A stretch of DNA of 64,000 nt from Hyphomicrobium_A sp965243865. GTDB taxonomy: Bacteria; Pseudomonadota; Alphaproteobacteria; Rhizobiales; Hyphomicrobiaceae. A program made the position numbers and the translations under genes. The notes beneath the pieces were generated by a model. The model ran no database searches. It was not told the origin of the DNA and worked only from the letters and a program-made list of their open reading frames with translations. The stretch spans positions 3,162,001 to 3,226,000 of the forward strand of contig NZ_OZ251603.1 in the NCBI RefSeq assembly GCF_965243865.1, written 5' to 3'. This document shows positions 35,635 through 43,666 of the stretch, one piece after another; positions within the stretch are counted from its first letter, which is position 1; each line of letters opens with the position of its first letter.

Positions 35635-36060
35635 ATGACTGGGGTTGTGGCGACGCTCGACGACTACGGCAAACCCGCATGGATTGCCGTCATGGTCGCC
35701 GGCTTCATCCTGTTCTGGCCCGTGGGCCTCGCCATCCTTGCCTACTTGCTATGGAGCGGACGCATGGGTTGTGGTGGACGTTACGGTGACATGAGCCGCT
35801 GGCAGCAGCGCTGGGCGGATCGGTGGGATCGCAAGATGGAACGCTTTGGCCGTGAGTTCCGTGGCGGCTTCCAGTCGAGCGGCAACGCCGCCTTCGACGA
35901 CTACCGCGAGGAGACGCTGCGCCGCCTCGAAGACGAACAGCGCGAGTTCCGCGAATTCCTCGAGCGCCTCCGCAAGGCGAAAGACAAGGCGGAGTTCGAC
36001 CAGTTCATGGCCGACCGCCGCACCCGTCCAACTGACGGCACCGAGGGCGCATCTGCCTAA
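35635..36060 (+). CDS. DUF2852 family membrane protein
   Basis: The ATG at 35635 (MTGVVATLDDYGKPAWIAVM) with GGAG upstream is chosen over earlier starts. 141 residues: one long hydrophobic helix or hairpin (about 14-42, VMVAGFILFWPVGLAILAYLL), a Trp/Arg-rich segment, then the C-terminal helix module SGNAAFDDYREETLRRLEDE and EFREFLERLRKAKDKAEFDQF. The family is widespread in alphaproteobacteria and has no known function. The next gene carries the same C-terminal module. Confidence 0.85.
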   Translation: MTGVVATLDDYGKPAWIAVMVAGFILFWPVGLAILAYLLWSGRMGCGGRYGDMSRWQQRWADRWDRKMERFGREFRGGFQSSGNAAFDDYREETLRRLEDEQREFREFLERLRKAKDKAEFDQFMADRRTRPTDGTEGASA

Positions 36061-36138
36061 ATCGTTCCTATATGAATCCTGCCAGGGCGGCGTGCCGTCC
36101 TGGCACCTTGATGTTCAACCTCTAGGGAGCGGCGGTCC

Positions 36139-36543
36139 ATGCCTCTGATCCTCGGCTTCATCGGCTTCATCTTCGCAGCATTGGTCATGTTCGCCTGGGC
36201 TGCGGTCTGGCTGGTCGCGGCGCTCTTCTGGCTCGCCTGGCCTCTGGTTCTGCTCGTCTTCGGCGTCATCGCCTGGCGTCGTCAGTCGCGCTACTGGCAG
36301 CAGGTCCAGTCTTCGCCTGCAAGCGCCCGCACGACTTCCGCGCAGCCGTTCTTCAAGAACAGCGGCAATGCGGCCTTCGACGAGTACCGCGCCGACACGC
36401 TCCGCCGTCTCGACGAGGAACGCGAGAAGTTCCGCGACTTCCTGGAGCAGCGCCGAAAGGCCAGAGACCGCGAAGCGTTCGACCGGTACATCTCCGAGCG
36501 CTGGGGGCGGCCTGGCGACCGCCCACAAGGCGCTATCACCTGA
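36139..36543 (+). CDS. DUF2852-related membrane protein (second of a tandem pair)
   Basis: 134 residues. The N-terminus is two hydrophobic helices (about 5-24 and 27-47, rich in Trp/Ala/Phe) unlike those of its neighbour. The C-terminus repeats the same module: SGNAAFDEYRADTLRRLDEE, EKFRDFLEQRRKARDREAFD. The two genes are 78 bp apart and share a strong terminator. This looks like a module shared between two membrane anchors. Confidence 0.8.
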   Translation: MPLILGFIGFIFAALVMFAWAAVWLVAALFWLAWPLVLLVFGVIAWRRQSRYWQQVQSSPASARTTSAQPFFKNSGNAAFDEYRADTLRRLDEEREKFRDFLEQRRKARDREAFDRYISERWGRPGDRPQGAIT

Positions 36544-36569
36544 ACTCGAAGGCAGTGAATGCAAACGAA

Positions 36570-36595
36570 AGCCAGGGCATTGCCCTGGCTTTTTT
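36570..36595 (+). terminator. strong intrinsic terminator after the DUF2852 pair
   Basis: AGCCAGGGC and GCCCTGGCT pair over nine bases with a 3-base loop and continue into TTTTTT. The left side has AAA, so it can also act on the minus-strand transcript of the pentapeptide-repeat gene. Confidence 0.92.
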
Positions 36596-36616
36596 GTTGC
36601 CGTCCGCGCTTGCTGA

Positions 36617-37492
36617 CTAACGGATCGTCTTGTCGAAGTTGAGCGCTGTCGAAAGCCCCTTCGCCTTGTCGAGGCCCTTGACGCCCAGCAGCGTCGCGCC
36701 GTCGAGATCGGCTCCCGTCAAATCGGCACCTGTCAAATCCGCCCCGGTGAAGTCGGCGCGGGAAAGATCGGTGTTTCTCAGGTTGGCATTTGTCAGGTCG
36801 GCGCCGTTGAACCTCGAGAACGTCATCAGCGCATGCTCGAAGTTGCCGCCGCGCATGATCGCCTTGGTAAAGTCGCACGACTTCAGAAGGTTCTTCGACA
36901 GCGTGGTGATGGTGCCCTGGCCAGCCCGCACTTCGCGCGGCGTGAAGTTCGCGTCGCTCAGGTCGGCACCGTGAAAATCAGAGCCCGAGAGATTGGCCAT
37001 GACGCGAAGGCCACTTAGGTTTGCGCCGGCAAACCGCGGCGCATCGGCAAGGTTCTCTGACAGGTCCGAATAGATCGTCGGCCGCAGGATGCTGGCACCG
37101 GAGAGATTGGCGCCCGAAAAATCTGCACGGATCAGCGTCGCACGGTCGAGGCGCGTGCCCGACATATCCGTACCGCGCAGGTTCGCTCCGGTGAAGTCGG
37201 CGCCATAGAAGTTCGACTTGGCAAGCTTAGCGCCTTTGAAGTTCAGCCCCGACAGATCGAGATAGGTGAGATCGTGGTTGGAGTAGTCGGGCGCCTCGCC
37301 GGGCTTGGCTTTGAACAACTCCGTGGCGATGTCGCGTACCGACATGTCCGCAGCGTTCTGCGGCACGGGCTCTGTCTCCGCCGCCAGAACTGCGGATACG
37401 GGAGTCGCAAAACCCAGCAGCATTGTGCCGCCGAGCAGCGCGCCACCCAGGGCCGATTTGCGAACCAACACTTTGCGAGCCGCGTTCATCAT
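36617..37492 (-). CDS. exported pentapeptide-repeat protein
   Basis: 291 residues. The signal peptide reads LGGALLGGTMLLGFATPVSA and ends near residue 38. From about residue 70 the protein is built of A(D/N)LxG/S pentapeptides (AKLAKSNFYGADFTGANLRG, ADFTGADLTGADLTGADLDG), which form a right-handed quadrilateral beta-helix. It is probably periplasmic. Its partner is unknown. It shares the terminator at 36570 with the convergent DUF2852 pair. Confidence 0.9.
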   Translation of the reverse strand: MMNAARKVLVRKSALGGALLGGTMLLGFATPVSAVLAAETEPVPQNAADMSVRDIATELFKAKPGEAPDYSNHDLTYLDLSGLNFKGAKLAKSNFYGADFTGANLRGTDMSGTRLDRATLIRADFSGANLSGASILRPTIYSDLSENLADAPRFAGANLSGLRVMANLSGSDFHGADLSDANFTPREVRAGQGTITTLSKNLLKSCDFTKAIMRGGNFEHALMTFSRFNGADLTNANLRNTDLSRADFTGADLTGADLTGADLDGATLLGVKGLDKAKGLSTALNFDKTIR

Positions 37493-37629
37493 TTGTTATC
37501 CGTCGCCTTCGCGATCATCGTTACCCCTATAATGAGGGGTGCCAGGCCCGATCTGGCAAGAGTTATCGCGCTTCGCAAATACTGAAAGCGCCCATGAGGC
37601 GCCTTCTGCAACACTTCAAATTGCTGGCT

Positions 37630-40600
37630 TTAATCGCAGCCATAACCGCCGCCTGTCGGCGTGACGATCATGATGGCTTCTCCGGCGTCCAATACGGTCT
37701 CATCGCAGCCCGAAAGAGCTTCGATCGCCCCATCTTTCCGCCGCACGCCATTGCTCCCTGCTTCGCCGGGTCCGCCACCCGCGACGCCGAACGGACGCAC
37801 CTTGCGGTAGCCGGAAAGGATGGCGCAGTGCATGCGCGTCAAAAATCGGATGACGCGCAACGTGCCGTCGCCGCTGGTCCACTTGCCCTTGCCGCCCGAG
37901 CCACGCCGGATCGAGAACTCCTCCAGCAGCACCGGATAGCGCAGCTCCAAGATCTCCGGATCGGTCAGCCGCGTGTTCGTCATGTGCACGTGCACGGCCG
38001 CAGCACCGTCGAAACCAGGCCCGGCTGGCGCGCCTGAGCATAACGTCTCGTAGTACTGCAGCGCCTCGTCCCCGAACGTGAGATTGTTCATCGTTCCTTG
38101 CGAGGACCCGAGCGCGCCGAGCGCGCCGAACAGAGCGTTGGTAACGATCTGGCTGGTCTCGACATTGCCGGCCACCACCGCCGCGGGATACGTCGGCCGC
38201 AGCATAGAGCCTTCGGGGATCACGATTTCGATCGGCTTCAAGCACCCGGCATTCATCGGGATCGGCTCATCGACCATCACGCGAAACGTGTAGAGGACGG
38301 CCGCGCGCGTCACCGGCTCGGGCGCGTTGAAGTTGTTCGCCTGCTGCGCACTGGTTCCGGTGAAGTCCACCTTGGCGGACCGCGCCGCACGATCGACCGT
38401 AATGCGCACCTCTACCGCCGCACCTTGATCGGTCTCGACGCGAAAATGCCCATCATCCAGACGCGAGATCAGGCGCCGCACCGCTTCCTCGGCGTTGTCC
38501 TGCACGTGCCGCATGTAGGCCTCGACCACCTCGAGGCCGAAGTGTGCGACCATGCGCCGAAGCTCCGCCTCTCCCTTGGCGTTGGCAGCGATCTGCGCTT
38601 TGAGGTCGGCGATGTTCTTTTCAGGTCGCCGTGCCGGATATTTGGCACCGCAAAGCAGCGCGCGCGTTTCGTCTTCGAGGAACCGCCCTTGATCGACCAG
38701 CTTGAAGTTGTCGATATAGACGCCTTCTTCTTCGATCCGCGTCGCCCGCGGCGTCATCGACCCGGGCGTCAATCCGCCGATGTCCTCGTGGTGCCCGCGG
38801 CTCGCCACGTAGAACAGCACTTCCCTCTCCCCGTGTTCGACGGGGGGAGGGTTAGGGTGAGGGGCCGAAGCTAGGCGAGAGGCTCGCCGTTGCCCTTCGT
38901 CCGCGAACACCGGCGTTACGACAGTGATGTCGGGGAGATGCGTGCCGCCGTTGTACGGCGCATTCAGCATGAAGCTGTCGCCCGGACGCATGCTGGCGCC
39001 GCGCTCGCGGATGATCGTCTCCACCGAGCGATCCATCGAGCCCAGATGCACCGGCAGATGCGGAGCGTTGGCGACGAGTGCACCCGTCGCGTCGAACACC
39101 GCGCAGGAGAAGTCGAGCCGCTCCTTGATGTTCACCGACTGCGCCGTGTTGCGCAGCGCCTCACCCATCTGCTCCGCGATAGCCATGAACAGGTTGTTGA
39201 ACACTTCGAGCAGCACCGGATCGGCTTCCGAGCCGAGGCGCTCCCGCTGGCGTGGCTCCGCCCGCCGCATGACGATGTCGTTGTCGACCGTCAGCGTCAG
39301 CTTCCAGCCGGGCTCGACCACCACTGTCTGGTTCGGCTCGATAACGAGCGCAGGCCCTGCGATCTCGCACCCGCTGGCAAGCTGATCGCGCAGAATAACC
39401 GGCGCCTCGTGCCAGCCCCCGCGCGAATAGAATTTCGTCTTGTCCCCTTTCCCCGTTCCTTCAACGCGGAGAGGGTCAGGGCGAGGGGCAGAAGCTTGGT
39501 GAGGGGCGACTTGTTGAGGGGCCGTCCCGCTTCCCGTCGCCGCAACTTCCAGCGCCGCTATGACGACGTCCTTCTCCGGCGAGACGAAGCCGAACCGCTG
39601 CCGATGCAACACCTCGAAGTCGCGCCGCATGAAATGCGGCTCCGACACTGACACAGCCAGCGCAGTGTCGGTGCCCGCATAGCGCAAATGCGCGAAGCTC
39701 TCGATGGAAATGTCGTCGTGCTCGACGCCCTCGTCCAGCAACTCCTCGGTCACCTCGCTGCCGAGCTCATAGGCGAGGTTCTCCAGTGCATCCATGGATT
39801 CTTCGCCCAGCGGCGCTTCGATAGAGCGCTCGCGGCTGGCGCGCTGCCGTGCGAGGCCGATCCCGTACGCCGACAACAGCCCCGACAGCGGATGCACCAG
39901 CACCGTTTCGATCCCAAGCGTATCGGCGATCAGGCACGCATGCTGTCCGCCCGCTGAGCCGAAGCAGTTGAGTGCGTATTCGGTGACGTCATACCCGCGC
40001 TCGACCGAGATCTTCTTAATGGCATTCGCCATGTTCTCGACGGCGATACGGATGGCTCCGTCGGCGATCTCTTCGGGCTCGCGTCCGTCTCCCACCTTCA
40101 GCGCCAGCTCGGCGAATGCGGCACGCACTCCATCGGCATCGAGCGGCTGATCGTGCGCCTCGCCGAAGATTGCCGGAAAGAACTTGGGGTCCAGCTTGCC
40201 GAGCATCACGTTGGCATCAGTCACCGTCAGCGGCCCGCCCCGGCGATATGCCATCGGGCCGGGGTTGGCCCCTGCGCTGTCCGGCCCGACGCGAAACCGC
40301 GTGCCGTCGTAGGAAATGATGGACCCGCCACCGGCCGCCACCGTATGCACGCGCAGCATCGGCACCGCCAGCCGCACGCCGGCGATCTGCGTCTCGAACG
40401 AGCGCTCATATTCTCCGGCGAAATGCGCAACGTCTGTCGACGTGCCGCCCATGTCGAAGCCGATGACCTCGTCGAACCCGGCGCGCTTGGCGGTCTCCGC
40501 CATGCCGATCACGCCGCCCGCAGGCCCGGATAGGATGGCATCGCGCCCGCGGAACGTCTGCGCCGACTTCAATCCGCCCGACGAAGCCATGAACAGCAGC

Positions 40601-41331
40601 CGCAGCTCGTCGTCTTCACCGGCTTTCAGCGCTGTCGACACGCGATCGACATAGCGGTTGAGCACGGGTGACAGGTAGGCGTCCGCCACCGCTGTGTCCC
40701 CGCGCGGCACCAGCTTGATCAGCGGCGATACCTCGTGGCTCGCCGAAACCTGGGAAAAGCCCAGGCTTCTCGCCAGGGCCGCAGCCTGCTGCTCGTGCTC
40801 GGGAAAAGCGTAGGCATGCATGAACACGATGGCGACCGCATCGATGCCTTCCGAGCGTGCGCGCCGCAGATCAACTTCGAGTGCCGTAAGATCGATCGGC
40901 CGCTCCACTGTGCCGTCCGCGCGCACGCGCTCGTCTGCCTCGACCACGCGGCTGTAGAGCATCTCCGGCTTGATGATGCGCTTGGCGAAGATGTCGGGCC
41001 GGGCCTGCGTGCCGATCTCGAGCTGGTCTTTCAGCCCGCGCGTGATGACGAGCAGGGTGGCGTCGCCCTTCCGCTCCAAAAGCGCGTTGGTAGCGACGGT
41101 CGTCCCCATCCTCACCGTCGCGATGCGCGCCGACGGAATAGGTGCCCCGCTCGGCACCTTCAGAAAGCGGCGGATCGCTTCGAGCGCGGCGTCGTCGTAC
41201 GCACCAGGGTTTTCGGAAAGCAACTTACACGCGAGCAGCCGGCCATCGGGTGCGCGTGCAACGACGTCGGTAAACGTGCCCCCGCGATCGATGAAGAAAT
41301 GCCACTTTTCGTCGCTGAGAAGCCCTGCCAT
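37630..41331 (-). CDS. fused hydantoinase A/B, 5-oxoprolinase type, with two in-frame repeat insertions
   Basis: 1233 residues: HyuA-like half (1 to ~690) followed by HyuB-like half. The enzyme family opens 5-oxoproline or hydantoins with ATP. Visible are the N-terminal DRGGTFTDVVARAPDGR, FDMGGTSTDVAHFAGEYER, NCFGSAGGQHACLIADTL and the late HyuB blocks GGTHLPDITVVTPVF, RGHHEDIGGLTPGSM, RRGSGGKGKWTSGDG. Two insertions absent from the expected family pattern carry ASAP-rich peptides, at about residues 608-628 and 812-836; both stem from a genomic palindromic repeat. Whether activity remains is not known, but the frame is intact. Confidence 0.88.
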   Translation of the reverse strand: MAGLLSDEKWHFFIDRGGTFTDVVARAPDGRLLACKLLSENPGAYDDAALEAIRRFLKVPSGAPIPSARIATVRMGTTVATNALLERKGDATLLVITRGLKDQLEIGTQARPDIFAKRIIKPEMLYSRVVEADERVRADGTVERPIDLTALEVDLRRARSEGIDAVAIVFMHAYAFPEHEQQAAALARSLGFSQVSASHEVSPLIKLVPRGDTAVADAYLSPVLNRYVDRVSTALKAGEDDELRLLFMASSGGLKSAQTFRGRDAILSGPAGGVIGMAETAKRAGFDEVIGFDMGGTSTDVAHFAGEYERSFETQIAGVRLAVPMLRVHTVAAGGGSIISYDGTRFRVGPDSAGANPGPMAYRRGGPLTVTDANVMLGKLDPKFFPAIFGEAHDQPLDADGVRAAFAELALKVGDGREPEEIADGAIRIAVENMANAIKKISVERGYDVTEYALNCFGSAGGQHACLIADTLGIETVLVHPLSGLLSAYGIGLARQRASRERSIEAPLGEESMDALENLAYELGSEVTEELLDEGVEHDDISIESFAHLRYAGTDTALAVSVSEPHFMRRDFEVLHRQRFGFVSPEKDVVIAALEVAATGSGTAPQQVAPHQASAPRPDPLRVEGTGKGDKTKFYSRGGWHEAPVILRDQLASGCEIAGPALVIEPNQTVVVEPGWKLTLTVDNDIVMRRAEPRQRERLGSEADPVLLEVFNNLFMAIAEQMGEALRNTAQSVNIKERLDFSCAVFDATGALVANAPHLPVHLGSMDRSVETIIRERGASMRPGDSFMLNAPYNGGTHLPDITVVTPVFADEGQRRASRLASAPHPNPPPVEHGEREVLFYVASRGHHEDIGGLTPGSMTPRATRIEEEGVYIDNFKLVDQGRFLEDETRALLCGAKYPARRPEKNIADLKAQIAANAKGEAELRRMVAHFGLEVVEAYMRHVQDNAEEAVRRLISRLDDGHFRVETDQGAAVEVRITVDRAARSAKVDFTGTSAQQANNFNAPEPVTRAAVLYTFRVMVDEPIPMNAGCLKPIEIVIPEGSMLRPTYPAAVVAGNVETSQIVTNALFGALGALGSSQGTMNNLTFGDEALQYYETLCSGAPAGPGFDGAAAVHVHMTNTRLTDPEILELRYPVLLEEFSIRRGSGGKGKWTSGDGTLRVIRFLTRMHCAILSGYRKVRPFGVAGGGPGEAGSNGVRRKDGAIEALSGCDETVLDAGEAIMIVTPTGGGYGCD
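38823..38875 (-). repeat. palindromic repeat copy inside the oxoprolinase gene (copy 2)
   Basis: The core AGGGTTAGGGTGAGGGG at 38850-38866 is identical over 17 bases to the intergenic copy at 12629. The minus-strand frame reads RLASAPHPNPPPVEHGERE, placed between VVTPVFADEG and REVLFYVASRGHH, which are expected to be contiguous. The insertion is in frame, about 22-24 codons long. Confidence 0.85.
39443..39500 (-). repeat. palindromic repeat copy inside the oxoprolinase gene (copy 1)
   Basis: The core AGGGTCAGGGCGAGGGG at 39472-39488 differs at two of 17 bases from the other copies. It is read in the same frame as copy 2 and yields HQASAPRPDPLRVEGTGKG, clearly related to the copy 2 peptide. 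It sits in a variable linker region before FYSRGGWHEAPV. Confidence 0.8.
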
Positions 41332-41514
41332 TCGCCGCCCGCTGAAGAAACCACCGCTCCTGTTGGCTATCGGGCGTTGCGGTTAGCGTCAACCGCGACC
41401 ATATCCCGGACCGGCCCGCATTTTTCCGCCAATTGCTGCGACTTTGCGTGAACTGGGTGGCAGCAGGCCCCCGCGGGGCTTCAAGTCGCCCACGAATGCC
41501 GATATGGGTTCTGC

Positions 41515-42246
41515 ATGCCTTGGAAGGATATAGCACAGGCGATCGGTATCGAGCCCGGCGGCACTGTGCGCGACGCGCTCTCCGCGCTGTGGAACCGTAT
41601 CGCTGGCGACCGCGCGGCGCGCCAGACGCCCGGCTACCGCACTGTCGCCTTCACCATCGCCGTGACGACACTGGCGGCCAAGATGGCCAAGGCGGACGGC
41701 GTTGCCTTGCCGGTCGAGGAACGTGCTTTTGAGCGCGTGTTCGATGTCCCGACTGAAGAGCGTGCAAACTTCCATCGCCTGTACGATCTCGCCGCGCAGG
41801 ACATCGCTGGCTACGAAACCTACGCCGGCAAGATCGCCTCGCTGCTTGCCGACGAGCCGCAGATGTTGCGCGCGTTGCTCGAATGCCTGTTCCACGTCGC
41901 TGCTGCCGACGGCATCCTGCATCCGGACGAGGATCGCTTCCTCGAGGTCGTCGCCGACAAGTTCGGTCTTTCGCGCGGAGAGTTCCTTAGCGTTCGCGCC
42001 GGCTTCATCAACGACCCGTGCAGCCCGTATCAGATCCTCGGTGTCCACCCCGACATTTCCGACGCCGACTTGAAGCTGCGCCACCGCGCGCTGGTGCGCG
42101 AGCACCACCCTGACCGGTTGGCGGCAACGGGCGTGCCACAGGAGTTGCGCTGTGCCGCCAACAGGCGTCTCGCCGCCATCAATGCAGCCTACGACGCCGT
42201 TGTTAAAGATCGGCACGGGCCGGTCGGCGGGCGGGGCGGATCATGA
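41515..42246 (+). CDS. TerB-DnaJ domain protein (DjlA-like)
   Basis: 243 residues. A TerB-like helical domain spans about 40-160 (TIAVTTLAAKMAKADGVALPVEERAFE, with the acidic helix pairs; shown here as two pieces KMAKADGVALPVEE and LFHVAAADGILHPDEDRFLE). A C-terminal J-domain (about 170-235) has the Hsp70-stimulating HPD motif in REHHPDRLAA. There is no membrane helix, unlike E. coli DjlA. It overlaps the next amidase gene by 4 nt, suggesting a link to envelope stress. Confidence 0.88.
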   Translation: MPWKDIAQAIGIEPGGTVRDALSALWNRIAGDRAARQTPGYRTVAFTIAVTTLAAKMAKADGVALPVEERAFERVFDVPTEERANFHRLYDLAAQDIAGYETYAGKIASLLADEPQMLRALLECLFHVAAADGILHPDEDRFLEVVADKFGLSRGEFLSVRAGFINDPCSPYQILGVHPDISDADLKLRHRALVREHHPDRLAATGVPQELRCAANRRLAAINAAYDAVVKDRHGPVGGRGGS

Positions 42247-43007
42247 TCCTCAAGCCCGACTCCACGCTGGTGCATACGCTTTATCCCTCGCCCAACATCG
42301 AAGAGCGCCGCGCCGGCAGCCGTCCCGACATCATTGTCCTGCATTACACCGGCATGCCGTCCGCCGAGAAGGCGATCGGCTGGCTCGCCAACCCGGTGAG
42401 CAAGGTCTCGTGCCATTACGTTGTCGACGAGGATGGCCGCATCACGCAGATGGTCGAGGAGGAAAAGCGCGCCTGGCACGCTGGCGTCTCGCACTGGGGC
42501 GGCAACACCGACATCAACTCCGCCTCCATCGGCATCGAGATCCAGAACACCGGGCACGAGCACGGCTATCCCGATTTCCCGCTTCCGCAGATGGAGGCTG
42601 TGGGCGCACTCTGCCGCGACATCGCCAAGCGTCATGCTGTTCCCGCCGAGCGCATCCTCGCCCATTCGGACATCGCCCCCGGACGCAAGCTCGACCCCGG
42701 CGAGAAATTCAACTGGGCCTGGCTTGCCAAGCACGGCGTCGGCCATTGGGTGCCACCCGCATCTATCGACGATGCCTCGACGCAGCTGCTCGATGACGAC
42801 AGCGCAGCCCTCACAGATACGCTCGCGCTCATGCGCGCCTATGGCTACGGCACCGAGAACCCCGAGCGCAGCGACTGGCTCTCCGTGCTCGTCCGCAGTT
42901 TCCAGCTTCATTTCCGCCCGCAGCGCGCCGATGGCCGCCTCGACGTTGGCACCCTCGATACACTGACCCGCCTCGTCGCTGCGCTGCCCGCCCGCGCGAC
43001 GAGCTGA
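42243..43007 (+). CDS. N-acetylmuramoyl-L-alanine amidase, AmiD type
   Basis: 254 residues. An Amidase_2 domain (about 15-180) with Zn-ligand regions LHYTGMPSAEKAIGWLANP and AHSDIAPGRKLDPGEKF, and the lid region RAWHAGVSHWGGNTDINSAS with the family's conserved Asn and Ser. A C-terminal peptidoglycan-binding region (about 190-250) follows. No signal peptide is seen, so it may recycle murein in the cytoplasm or be exported by another route. Coupled to the TerB-J gene by ATGA. Confidence 0.9.
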   Translation: MILKPDSTLVHTLYPSPNIEERRAGSRPDIIVLHYTGMPSAEKAIGWLANPVSKVSCHYVVDEDGRITQMVEEEKRAWHAGVSHWGGNTDINSASIGIEIQNTGHEHGYPDFPLPQMEAVGALCRDIAKRHAVPAERILAHSDIAPGRKLDPGEKFNWAWLAKHGVGHWVPPASIDDASTQLLDDDSAALTDTLALMRAYGYGTENPERSDWLSVLVRSFQLHFRPQRADGRLDVGTLDTLTRLVAALPARATS

Positions 43008-43072
43008 CGGCCCAAGAATTTCAGAATGGCGCAATACAATCGCGCCATCCTTGAGAGCCAACGGAGGTGGTC

Positions 43073-43438
43073 ATGATCGAGTTATTGAAGGGATTTCCAG
43101 CAAACGTCATCGCCCTATCGGCTACGGGTGAGCTCACCAAGGAAGATTACGAAAAGGTTGTCGCACCGGCCGTGCAGCGCGCGATCGACCAGCACGATAC
43201 CGTGCGCCTCTATTATCAGATCGGGCCGCAATTCCGCGGTATGGAGCTGGGCGCGATGTGGGCCGACACAAAGGTCGGCATGGGGCACTTCCTCAAGTGG
43301 GAGCGCATCGCCGTAATCACCGATATCGAATGGATAAAGGTTTCGGTAATGGCGTTCGGCATCCTCATGCCCGCGCAGGTGAAGGTTTACCCGACTGCGG
43401 AAGCCGAGGCCGCGCGGCAGTGGATCAGCGCCACCTGA
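43073..43438 (+). CDS. SpoIIAA-like (STAS/UPF superfamily) protein
   Basis: 121 residues from the ATG at 43073 (GGAGG close upstream of the ATG at 43067 supports either start). The fold pattern VIALSATGELTKEDYEKVVAP, ALYYQI-type VRLYYQIG and ERIAVITDIEWIKVSVMAF matches the SpoIIAA-like family of lipid-binding proteins found in many proteobacteria. Function unknown. It stands alone, 65 bp after the amidase gene. Confidence 0.82.
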   Translation: MIELLKGFPANVIALSATGELTKEDYEKVVAPAVQRAIDQHDTVRLYYQIGPQFRGMELGAMWADTKVGMGHFLKWERIAVITDIEWIKVSVMAFGILMPAQVKVYPTAEAEAARQWISAT

Positions 43439-43666
43439 GCGCGGCCCTCCGCTCATCATTGAGGAGGGTGCGTCGCTCTGTCCACGGCGGCCACCCTGCC
43501 CGTGATTGGAGGATCAGCCTCTTGACCCCAAGTTTAGGAAGTCCGTCGTATCCGAATGCTTCGCGCACCGGGCGATCTTGATGCCTATCAACGCTGTCAC
43601 AATGAACTGACGTAATACGACGGCAGATTGAAACGACGCACCCCGTAGCTGGTGAGAGGCCCTCCC

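Noticed and set aside
37590..37604. Hairpin (GCGCC/GGCGC) downstream of the oxoprolinase gene as a terminator
   Set aside because: The stem is only five pairs, extending it brings mismatches, and no T-run follows on the minus strand.
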